Assembly (NCBI GenBank): GCA_016584495.1
Contig: WAID01000002.1
Span: forward strand, 1,736,001 to 1,800,000
Source: Celoporthe dispersa
Taxonomy: Eukaryota; Ascomycota; Sordariomycetes; Diaporthales; Cryphonectriaceae
DNA length: 64,000 nucleotides
Direction: 5' to 3'
The notes beneath the pieces are model-generated. The model was not told the DNA's origin, did not search any database, and worked only from the letters and a program-made list of their open reading frames with translations. Every line of letters begins with the position of its first letter. Position 1 is the first letter of the stretch. Below, piece by piece: positions 12,153 to 22,209 of the stretch. The position numbers and the translations under genes are program-made.

Positions 12153-14483
12153 GATGAGTGTTGAAACAACAAGACGGAACGATTTAGTGTTGATTGTTGA
12201 TGGAAGTCAAGGTAGAGATGATGAGGAAGATCCTCTACCCAGCCGCTGATACGGGGGGGAAGTTCTACTAATGAGGGATTTGACCGACGCTGTCCAGGAG
12301 AGGTAGACCAACAGCATCAAGGGTGCTTCACTACTCCTCCTCCTCCTCCACTGCTAAGCTGTAGTGGCTGTCCACCATGGATAAAGGCAAGCTGTCCATG
12401 ATCTACCTACCTTGCCAGTCCTTTTTGACCATCGGAATCCCGATCGGCACGTGTGAACCACGATGAGACTCACCGGTACGTCGCCCTTGGTATGTGGTCA
12501 CCTCCTTCAGGGACTTGCATCACATCGATAGACTACAAGGTTTACCGCGTCGTGATTGGACACAACTGCTCTAGATCCTGAAATCGGCCCGCAGATGTGT
12601 GATGTGGCTTGGCACTGGAACGACCAGTCACTTGTCGCTCCTGGGTTGTTGTTGTGTATGTGTTGAAGGGCATTCGATGTCTTCATGCAAGGTGCCGATT
12701 GCGCTGGGCGATTGTTCAGCCGTCCCGCCTTGGTCACGGCCTGGACGCAGGGAAGAAGCTGCATAGCTCAGGCTGGCAGAAATATCGCGCTTCATTGATC
12801 CTATCGGCCGAATAATCGTCCTCGGATTTCGGTGGGATGTTCCGCTGTCTCAGAATGTGGAACACAACAGGCTGCCTGGCTGGGTGAAGCCCTTGCTGGC
12901 CTCAACCATTTTTCACAGCCAGGACTATCTAGCTCTGCGGCAGGTTCACCCGAGTGGATACTTTAATTATAATTCACCTCGCGAGAACGTGCTCAAATAC
13001 GTGGGGGTCCATGCGATTGTACTTTTAAGGGACTTGAACAGGGTTGAGATAATATTGCTTCGGCCGTGACTGCGCTCCCTGCTCAATAATCACTCCCTAC
13101 TCGACGACGTCACAATGTTTGATATCGATGTGTCACCCTGATAGATTCGGAACTCGGATGATGGAGAAAAAAAAAGTCGCTGAAGTACGGAATGTCATTT
13201 TCCTACCTGGGTATGTGGCCGGAATATCCTTCGATGAGCTGCCACCACTGTTGATTACGAGAACATTCCAAGCCTATCCAGACGGCATATTGTATTGCAT
13301 CAGAGCGCAAGGGACGGACGCCGACTATTTTCGCGCAGGTGTCTCGCAACCTGCCACGGCTAATCTTGGCCTCTTAGAATACTCAGATATTAGCTTTCTT
13401 TCCCTTGTTATGGGTAGGCTTTTCCAGTGTCCCGATACGTGTCGGCCGATATCCTCAAGATTGTCTTTCATCTCACTACTCACTTGAAAAACTTTAAAGT
13501 GCGATGTTTTCAAGGTAGGTCTAAGGCAAGCTTCCTGGGGATAAGGATCCTGACTCATATCTAAGGCAATCAGCAATGGCTACCATGGTATCTGAATGAT
13601 AATCAGTGCTTTGGATGGCATGGTCTTTATGTGTGTAAGATCAACATCCTCCCCAGCCCGTCTCGGTATAGCATCGGTGTTCTGCTTCAGCTGAGGTCGG
13701 GTCTGGGCTTGCAGTGTGTGTAGCACATCATCTTCCTAGCGAGGCTACAGCCTTCCCTTTGTGATATGAGCATTAGTGAGCACAGGATGTAGCTACATTG
13801 CTCATTTGTGGAAATAAAAAGATATCGCTAATGCAATCACGTCACTAATCACGTCAGTCACAGTGATGAGCCCTTGGTTTGTCCGGAAGAGAAAGCTCGT
13901 GTTCGAGCGTCGTAAAAGTGCCATTCTAGGTCATATATGAAAACATACACGTTACTCATGTCGTTTCTTTTACACAATGGCGCTTACTAAGTGTTCCTAT
14001 CCCACACCAGGCAACATGCTTATGTAGATCAACAAAACTTTGACATCCACATTCGTTAGCTTTCATACAACTGATGTGTGTGTGTGTGTAGGAATACCTT
14101 GAATCATAAGCGTACGGCCGATGCGACCGCATCAGTGATCACTACGACATCATTGGACAGAGACTCTCTCTCCCTGTTACACAACATTACGCCGGCGAGC
14201 TGGATCCTCGCCCTAGACAGTTTCGGGACCGGCTGGGTTCGTCAATAGAGACACTATCTTTGGTGTCTCTGGCTGCTTGGCGTCCCTTGATTCTTCGCCG
14301 CGGCGCAGGCCTGCCTCCCTTAGCTTCAGGCCAAATTCCAGCCGGGCGACCTTGTCCTGACATTAGAGCGAACCCCTACCTGGACTTTCTCCATGTGAAG
14401 TCATGAAGAAGAAGATTTTTTCCACGGTAGCGGTCATGTTTCAAGAAGAAATACATCGAACCTTTGCTTAAAATCTCCCAGAC
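12153..14483. promoter_or_regulatory. Divergent intergenic region between PKS and MFS exporter
   Basis: No convincing gene; open frames here have no recognisable family and no clean splice pattern. It should hold the promoters of both the PKS (leftward) and the exporter (rightward). The motif AATCACGTCA is directly repeated at 13835-13844 and 13847-13856, a 12-base period, and another ACGTCA lies at 13107-13112; these resemble bZIP/CRE-type sites. A (TG)n run sits at 14074-14089. Binding is inference only. Confidence 0.45.
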
Positions 14484-16469
14484 ATGGCAGACATAGAGCT
14501 CGGATCAGTGCTGTCTTTCAAATCTACCTTTGACCCATCGGTTTGGCCGGGCGATTTCAACATAGCCGTGGGGCATAATAGCACCATTTCGCTTCCATCT
14601 ACCGACCGTGGTCCTCATTACATAGGAAACAACAACAATGGCAACGCTGATACCGAGCGGATACTGGGCACTGTCCCGGAGGTCAGCCCCGCAGAGCCTG
14701 CGCAATGGGTGACAGGAAACAAACTACGTACCCTCGGAGCAGCCTGTCTACTCACGAACCTGATGATGGCTATCGATGGAAGTATTCTGGGTGAGCAAAA
14801 ATGCCTTTCTCCCTGGACAGACTATGAGGTCAGGACGATGAGCTGACACACTCAACCTTTTCTCAGCCGCTGCGATCCCTCGCATCACTTCCGACTTTGG
14901 TTCAATCGACTACATAGGGTGGTACGGAAGCGTATACCTCCTGACGGAGATGGCACTCCAACCTCTGTTCGGCCGCGTGTACAAGTACTTCGAGCGAAAG
15001 GCAACGTATATGATCAGCCTCATCATGTTCGAGGTTGGCTCTGTCATTTGTGCTGTCGCACCGAACTCGACAGCATTGATAATGGGCCGTGCTGTGGCAG
15101 GGGCTGGTGCTGCGGGCATCTTGATGGGCAGTATCACTATCTTTGGACAAGCAATTCCTTTACGACAGCGATCATTAGGACTGTCCCTGCTGGAGGGCGT
15201 CACCTCTCTTGCCGGCATGCTTGGGAGCACCCTTGGCGGCGTCATCACCGACTCTTCATTGACCTGGAGATTCTGTTTCTGGATCAACCTTCGTAAGTCC
15301 CGCCGTCGAGATCATGCGTGAGACTCCTCATCATCATTGCTAACCCGCCCTATCTTCAAGCCCTGGGATTCGTCGCGGCTGTGATGATTTTCATCGTGCT
15401 TGATCCACAGAAGCCGGAACAATCCTCGCGCCCGCTGCTGCAGAAGCTCCGTGATCTAGATATCCAAGGATCTTTGCTCTTAGCATCAAGCCTGGTCTGT
15501 CTGTTCCTGGCGCTAGAATGGGGTGGTGTGAACGAGCCCTGGTCCAGTCCGTCGGTCTGGGGCTGTTTACTCGGATTTGTACTACTTGCCGCTGGATTTT
15601 TCGGCTTCCAGTGGTACAGAAAAGACAAGTGAGCTTCTGGCTATTTCTCTGCAGAATACTCCAAAACCCCTGGTCTTATCATGCTGATTCTCGGTGGTCA
15701 CAGCGCAGTTGTCCCGCTCCGCATATTCAAGCAGCGAACGGTGGCTCTATGCTGCATCTTCTCACTCATGTATGGTTTCGCCATCTTTACCGATTTTTAT
15801 ATGCTTCCCATCTGGTTTCAGGGAGTCATGGGCACCTCTGCCGCCATTTCAGGTGTCAACTGTCTTGCCTTTTCACTGTCCAGCGTGATTTCTACTCTCT
15901 TTACCGGCTTTATCACCACGGCTCTTGGCTATCCGGTCCCGTTCATGTGGGCGGGTAGTGCCATGTACGCGGTCGGGAGCGGGCTGTTGTACACGCTACA
16001 ACCCACAAATACACCTGCTCAGTATCTCGGATACCAAATTGTCGCAGGTATTGGTATGGGTCTAGCAGTCCAGGTCACATTTGTCGCCGTACAGATTGTC
16101 ATGCCGATGGACGACATGCCGGTGGCATGCGGTATGGAGGTTTTCTTCAAGCAGCTGGGCGGGACTATAGGGATCAACGTCGCTCAGAATCTCTTCGTAG
16201 CAAAGCTGACGGACGGGCTTAAATCAGTGGCCCCTGAGCTGGCCTCCCAGGGCGTGAGCGTGCGGTCTGGAATCGCGGATTTGGCGACGATAGCAAAGAG
16301 CCTTCCGCCGGAGCAACGGGCGGCTTTCAAAGATGTTGTCAATGAGGCGGTCATGAAGGCTTTCTTGCTCCCTATGATCGTTGCAGCAGTTGCAGCCTTG
16401 GCGAGCTGGAGTATGGAATGGCTTCATATCGAAGACGACAGACCAAAAGCTTTGAAGAGCCAGGAATGA
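14484..16469 (+). CDS. MFS drug/metabolite exporter (14-TM type), PKS-divergent
   Basis: Major facilitator transporter of the fungal 14-helix drug:H+ antiporter group used to export metabolites. Four exons are readable: the first ends at ATGGCTATCGATGGAAGTATTCTGG (about 14484-14791), introns follow with donors GTGAGC, GTAAGT and GTGAGC. Visible family features are the loop-2 region with RVYKYFERK after helix 2, the IMGRAVAGAGAAGILMG helix 4 motif, the motif C-like stretch GMLGSTLGG in helix 5, and the WRFCFWINL end of helix 6. The N-terminal about 90 residues are hydrophilic and cytosolic; the C-terminus is short and polar. The reading frame is intact after splicing. Being divergent from the PKS over 2.3 kb makes it the best candidate for product efflux. 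Substrate is not readable from sequence. Confidence 0.88.
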
Positions 16470-17933
16470 GCAAGGGGGTTTCTGAGAGGCTATCATCTAT
16501 CTGTATTGCACTGATGACACAAGCTTTTCCCCAGACCGCTTTGGAGATAACAGCATTGTTCTTCGCTATATCTTTCTTGAGGTCTCTAGATGTTCAATAT
16601 CGTAGCATCTGGACTAATTAGTTCTGTAATACAGAATCAAAATGGTGCTGTAGTACCAACTACGTATTTGGGCGCAACAAGGCATGGTAATTACCCCGTC
16701 ATTGTCTTCCGGGCCATTCGAATAACATGTGCTTATCCTGTGGTCAGCATTACACAAAGCTCGAAACGATCGCGCCGCCAACACTATCGATGCACTGCAT
16801 CGAATGACACGATAATTACGAGAGTTGATTATCACACAAGTGGCCATCCCATCCTTTCCCCCAAAAGCACCTACACAATCACTCTAGCTTGTTGATCCCT
16901 CATATTTCTGTACAGTAGCTTTATTCAATTATTAAGCCCCGCCCTACTTCCTTCTGCCTAATGCGCGAGAGCTGTAAAGTCACACGCGGCACGCGAATGT
17001 GTGTATTGCTTTTTTCTCTACAAGCGCCCAAGGGTCGCAGATCCGTCATCGACCGAGCATGCACTCGCGCCCTAATGCAGCTTTTTTGCACGCAGTAATC
17101 ACGTCATATCCCAGTAAACCTGCACAGAGGCACCCTGATTCGAGTATAGAGCCTCCTATCTCATTACGACCGCAGGGCGGTCATTACTGTGCCTGTGTGC
17201 CTAATCAAAGGCTCGAAAAGATCGGCACATTGTTAGACAAGGCCAGGATGTGACAGCTGCCCTGCATACCAGAGCGGATCACGCGGAGATGCGACTGATA
17301 TGCTAGATTACCACGGCACGCTTCTGGCCCCCATGAAGCTCGGCGACCTAATTAGAGACATGACGGGATTGAGCTTTTTGAGAATTAGCTAGAAAGCTGT
17401 GTGATTCAGTAGTAGACGCTAAAGGACCGACTCGCAAGCCACCCCCTAGTGTAGCAGTTAGGTGTGGGTTATGTCGCCGGTGACTGGGCGGTCTTACAGA
17501 CATGTTCAGCTGTGCACAAGCACCCTTACAAAGGAAGACGTCTGAAAACAGCCAAGATCTTCCACGAGTGTCATCTGAGAAGTAAGACACCCCGGCTTGG
17601 CCTCTGTAATCTTACCGTCACAAAAATTGTTAGGATAGCCAAGGGGCTGCCAACCAACCTCCGTCACTCACTCGTGGAGGAAGGGAAGCGCGCTCTTCTT
17701 TCTCCTCCCTAGAGGGAAGCACAGCCAAAGGCAATAAGACTGTGAATGCCTCGGACGACTGCCCTGGGCTATCGAGGCCTCAGATCTACTGCCGCGCTGT
17801 GGCTGGGCACACGATTTGGCCCTCGCACGTCGACCTTTTGTTCCCTCTGCTGTCCTACTCCACTTCCCAACTCCTCGGAAGAGTCGGCGACCACCCAAGC
17901 CATCCGCCCTCGGACCGACCAACCACCCTGAAC
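16470..17933. other. Intergenic, no gene seen
   Basis: About 1.46 kb between the exporter and the RTA1 gene. Short open frames only, none with a recognisable family. The last 190 bases before 17934 are open in frame with the RTA1 gene but read as low-quality untranslated leader. Confidence 0.5.
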
Positions 17934-19070
17934 ATGGCCAAATTCAAGTGCACACTCGACACCTGCCCCCTCTCCTATGGCTACCTCCACTACCGCGCCA
18001 GCATCCCAGGCAACGCTTTCATGCTCGGGGCCTTTGCTGTGCTCATCCCACCAGCGCTGTACCTGGGCATCAGGCACAAGACGAAGCTCTACACCGGCCT
18101 CTTCGTGACGGCTCTCGTCGGCGAGATCATTGGCTATGTCGGCAGGATCCTGCTGAACGGTGACCCGTTCTCCAAGGACAACTTTTTGATCTACCTGATC
18201 TGTCTGACACTGGCGCCGGTGCTCATGTCTGCGGCTGTCTACTTGACACTTGCGAGAATCGTGGTTGTGTACGGAGAAAGCATTAGCCTAATCAGGCCAC
18301 GATCGTACACGTTGATCTTCAGCGGATTTGACCTCGCTGCGCTTATTGTCCAGGCCGTAGGGGGTTCTATGGCGGCCGAAAGTGACGTGTCGAGCAAGGT
18401 ATGCCAGCTGCCTCGTTGGGTTTAATGGTATATCGTCACGTCAAGGCTTCAGCTGATGCAGATTAGATCTGGTACGGAACACACATTCTCGTCGCGGGCC
18501 TCTCCATCCAGGTAGCCAGTGGCCTGGCGTTCGTCGCCATGAGCGCAGATTTCGCCTGGCGCGTGAAGAAAAGGAAGGATCAGCGGAGCACCAAGCACGC
18601 GAGGCTTTATCGCTCGACCAGGTTCAAGCTATTCCTCTGCAGTCAGTACCTCTGTTGTTGTTGCTGTCCCTACCCTAATGAGAATCGGTTGATCGCAGAG
18701 TTCTTCTTTCTTCTTTTCTTTTCGTATGGTGCTGATGCAAGCTCGGGTTCCAACAGGTCTCGCCTTGGTAACGTTGCTCATCCTGATCCGAACCTGCTAC
18801 CGGTGTGCAGAGTTGTCTGGAGGCTTTCTGGGACACCTTGCCCAAGATCAGGTTGCCTTCATGGTCCTCGACGGGGCCATGATCCTGTCAGCAAGCATCC
18901 TGCTTACCATCGAGAATCCGGCATGGGTGTTCGGGGAAGCTTGGCCTGAGACTGCGTACTCGTGGGGTTGCGGGAAATTTAAAAAGCGGTCCGACATGAT
19001 TGCGCTTGGATCGCTGCGTGGAAATGCTTCGGAGCAATTCGAGGGCGACAAGACACCGCCTCAGCCATAA
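17934..19070 (+). CDS. RTA1-like seven-TM membrane protein
   Basis: Member of the fungal RTA1 (lipid-translocating exporter / resistance to 7-aminocholesterol) family, integral membrane proteins with seven helices linked to tolerance of toxic lipophilic compounds. The start MAKFKCTLDTCPLSYGY and the following helix (NAFMLGAFAVLIPPALYLGI) are typical. Family marks include the EIIGYVGRI stretch, LAPVLMSAAVYLTLARIV, the DLAALIVQAVGGSMA helix, and after the third intron the IRTCYRCAELSGG stretch, followed by DGAMI. Three exons: introns at about 18399-18467 (the acceptor that keeps frame precedes ATCTGGTACGG) and about 18640-18756. The frame is intact. It lies between the PKS exporter and the epoxide hydrolase, so self-protection or lipid/polyketide handling is plausible but unproven. 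Confidence 0.88.
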
Positions 19071-19909
19071 CTAGCGGATACAATATAAGATATATATATA
19101 TATATATGTAGAAGAGCAAAGATTTTATCTTCTATTTCCCTGCATTCGGGTGGCTCAACCGGCACGTAGTCGTCAATGTGGAGAAGCAGGGTCTTGGTAT
19201 CGCTTTTCAAGGTCGATTTCAGGCCGTGTGGTAGTAATTACCGAAACATGGTCCCGAATCCGTGGTCAGGAATAACATCGTAAGTAACATATCCAAGCGA
19301 TTCTTAGCCACACCAGCAACCTTCCGATATGCCATGCAATGATAATGACGTCCGTCTCAATTCGTCAGGCCTCACACTATGTATTAGTTGACGTAATGAT
19401 CCTCAGCATTCACGCTCGCATTCACGCTCGCATCCTGCACATGGGCCTTCAATAAGGTTAGCCGAGCACATTACCGATAGAAAGGGCGGGGAAGACAAGC
19501 CAGGCATTGCACTTTAGTACATTTAGCCGCGCCCTGCCTGTGACTTGTCAACTTACGGTTCATTTTTCCAGGCTCACCGACTTCCTCTCAAGGCACAACG
19601 AACACGAAGTCAAAACAACAAGAGTCCTAACGCTGCTCTATGTGAGGCGAGCACGCATATAGCGTTTGTCATCAGAGCCTTGGTAATTATACGTACTTCT
19701 TTCAATCCTGAATTAATAAGCTTGCTGTCTGGCCTTTGGCAATATAGTAATAATTAAGGGGCATCGAGGAAGGGAAAAGACGATAAAAAGGACCTGAAGG
19801 GGTCAGCATTTCAACCACAACATGAAAAATCACTCCATCATCTCATAAACCACCACACACATTAATCAATTCTTTGAGAGACTCGGTTATATTCGATACA
19901 GCACCAAGG
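19071..19909. other. Intergenic, small tandem duplication
   Basis: No gene seen. It contains the (TA)n run and a near-perfect tandem pair of the 12-mer ATTCACGCTCGC at about 19410-19433. The 3' end must carry the promoter of the epoxide hydrolase gene. Confidence 0.5.
19091..19107. repeat. (TA)n microsatellite
   Basis: Perfect TA dinucleotide run just downstream of the RTA1 stop codon, in the 3' untranslated region or spacer. Confidence 0.9.
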
Positions 19910-21138
19910 ATGTCTTCTGTCAAACCCTTCCGGATATCTGTTCCCGACTCAGATATTGAGAAGCTGAAGAAGAAGCTCTCCCAGGCATCATTCCCACAAG
20001 ATGTCGAGTTCTCCGACTCCTGGGACTTTGGGGCGCCGCTCAAGGACATCAAGCGGCTCGCGAGTTATTGGCAGAACGGCTTTGACTGGCGCGCAGCAGA
20101 AGCCAGGCTGAACGCTGAGCTTCCACAATTCACGACGACCATCACCATCGACGACAACTTTGGTGACTTGGAGCTACATTTTGTGCACCAGCGCTCCGAT
20201 CGGCCAGACAGCATCCCGCTCCTGTTCTGTCACGGGTGGCCAGGGAGCTTCCTGGAAGTGGTCAAGATCCTACCGCTGCTGGTCAGACCCTCGAGTGCAG
20301 ACCAACCTTCTTTCCACGTTGTCGCGCCCTCGCTCCCCAACTACGGATTTTCAGGAAAGATCACACGTCCAGGTTTCGGCCCTCCCCAGTACGCGCAGGT
20401 CTGTCACAAGTTGATGCTCCAGCTGGGCTACGACAAGTACGTGACCCAGGGCGGCGACTGGGGCTACATCATCACCCGCATGATGGGCATCCAGTACCCC
20501 CAGAACGTCCTCGCGTCCCACGTCAATTTTGTCCGCGTCACCACGCCGCCCAAGTTCACAGCCGCCCCGGCCCAGTACCTCAAGCACGCGGTCCTGCCCT
20601 ACAGCCAAGCGGAGAAAGAGGGCCTCGCGCGCACGCGCTGGTTCACGCAGCGTGGGTTCGGGTACAACCTCGAGCAGTCCACACGCCCGCACACCATCGG
20701 GATTGCGCTGGCCGACTCGCCGATCGCGCTGCTGGCGTGGATCTACGAGAAGCTTCACGACTGGACAGACAACTACCCCTGGACGGACGACGAGGTGTTG
20801 ACGTGGATCAGCATCTACGCCTTCAGCACGGCGGGTGCCGACGCGAGCGTGCGCATTTACTATGAGAACATGAGGATGAGCTCCCTCCTGGCGGGCAGCG
20901 GGTATGTGCCCGGTGTTCTGTTGGGCCTGAGCTACTTTCCGAGGGACCTGGTGTTGCCGCCGAACACATGGGGCCGCACGCTGGGACCAGTAGTCTTCGA
21001 GAAGAGGCATGAGGATGGGGGCATTTTGCTGCGTATGAAAGGCCTGAGAAGTTGGTCGAGGATTTGAGGACGATGTTTGGAAAGGGCGGTGGCGCTGGCG
21101 GTGTGGTGAAGAAAATCAGGAACCAGGCGAGAATGTGA
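19910..21138 (+). CDS. Epoxide hydrolase family protein, frameshifted near the C-terminus
   Basis: Alpha/beta hydrolase of the epoxide hydrolase family with the EHN N-terminal domain (residues 1-115: FRISVPDSDIEKLKKKL and the WQNGFDWRAAEARLN stretch). The core shows the oxyanion motif HGWPGSF near residue 108 and the nucleophile motif GGDWG (Asp) near 182, which attack and hydrolyse epoxides by way of a covalent ester. No intron. The upstream in-frame Met at 19874 is less likely; MSSVKPF at 19910 begins the family alignment. The uninterrupted frame stops at 21067, but the frame shifted by one base continues to 21138 and contains the expected HFAAYERP stretch with the catalytic His. One base is missing in or beside the G run at 21017-21021. 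Without that, the protein would lose its base catalyst. Role in the cluster: opening an epoxide of the polyketide is inferred. Confidence 0.85.
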
Positions 21139-21627
21139 GGGCCGTGATCAACAATCTCTGCAAGAGATGGTGTATCTCCTTCATTTCATTATTCGTCTTC
21201 TTCCTGTTTTCTGTTTCTACCTGCCTTTTCTCTTTGTTCTCTTTCCTGATTGGTGGTTTTTCAAACTACACTTACGCTCAATTGGCACTCTTTCTCACTT
21301 CAACTTGTTATCATAAAATTGTTACACGGGAGATGTCTGTGCAGTGGCCAACTGTTTTTTAATTCATGTATACTGTGATGAAGGAGCGGAAATTCAAAAA
21401 AGAAAAAAAAATAAGAAAAGTAAAGGGAAAAGCATAAGTGCAACAAGCAGAATACAGTCGTCAAACAATGCTGCAGCATACAAACTCAAGAATAACCCAG
21501 TTGAGAAGCCTTGCAATCAGCCCCGACACAAAAACAAAACGAAAAAACGAAAACGAAAGAAAAAGAAAGAAAGAAAAAAGCATTCTATAACCAGACCCAT
21601 TTCCTCGTTGACGCGCGAGCATCATAT
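21139..21627. other. Intergenic between convergent epoxide hydrolase and cupin genes
   Basis: T-rich then A-rich stretch of about 490 bases, with A-rich runs around 21398-21430 and 21535-21580. It is the shared 3' region of two convergent genes; no gene seen. Confidence 0.6.
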
Positions 21628-22209
21628 CTATTTCTTGACAAGAACAGTCTCCTCCAGAACACTCCCATCTCGCAATACCACCTTCTCGGCCCCAGCCATG
21701 ACGAACAACATCCGACAGGTATTTTTTGTGCGGTTGACCCACTTGTGATTCGTTCCCTGCTGGATCATGAATTCCCCGGCCCGGATGGTCTTCTCCTCGC
21801 CGCTGTCAAGCTCCCAGACGATCTCGCCGCTCAGCACCACGGCGTAGTCAATGCTGAGGGTCCGGTGCATGGGGACAGAGTAGCCGTTCCCCGGGATATC
21901 TGTCACACCGAAAGAAAGGCCACTCTGGGGGCAGCGCGTGATTGTGTTGGTGTAGGCCTTGGCATTGACGTGGTCAGAGTTGTTGACGGGGACGGAGGGC
22001 CGGAGGTCGAAGTTGTAGAAGGCGGTGGCTAGCGGCCCGAATGGCCGGAAGGGCGGGATGCTTTCGTCTGCGACGAAGACGGAGAGGCCGTCTGCGTTGT
22101 AGGCGGTGCGGACGAGACGCGGGTCGTCGCTGGAGATGGTGGCCTGTGTGGACATGTTAGGGCCGCTGGATGCGGGGTGTTGGGAGGGAGGATAGGAGGA
22201 GGAGGACAT
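21628..22209 (-). CDS. Small cupin-domain protein
   Basis: Single-exon protein of about 193 residues with one cupin barrel. The barrel is marked by MHRTLSIDYAVVLSGEIVWEL (first cupin motif, with His and Glu positions) and, further on, by the FMIQQGTNHKWVNRT stretch (second motif with His). Fungal proteins of this size and shape are commonly found in polyketide clusters, where some act as cyclases, dehydratases or metal-dependent decarboxylase-like enzymes; others have unknown roles. The frame is open further upstream to 22395, but that part is Ser/Pro-rich and reads as leader; the Met at 22209 has a good CACAATG context, and another Met (MSTQATI) lies 17 codons further in. It is convergent with the epoxide hydrolase. 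Function within the pathway is inference. Confidence 0.8.
   Translation of the reverse strand: MSSSSYPPSQHPASSGPNMSTQATISSDDPRLVRTAYNADGLSVFVADESIPPFRPFGPLATAFYNFDLRPSVPVNNSDHVNAKAYTNTITRCPQSGLSFGVTDIPGNGYSVPMHRTLSIDYAVVLSGEIVWELDSGEEKTIRAGEFMIQQGTNHKWVNRTKNTCRMLFVMAGAEKVVLRDGSVLEETVLVKK

Noticed and set aside
13119..13487. 122-residue frame in the PKS/exporter spacer
   Set aside because: No domain, no splice support, and no conservation clue; likely chance in a promoter region.
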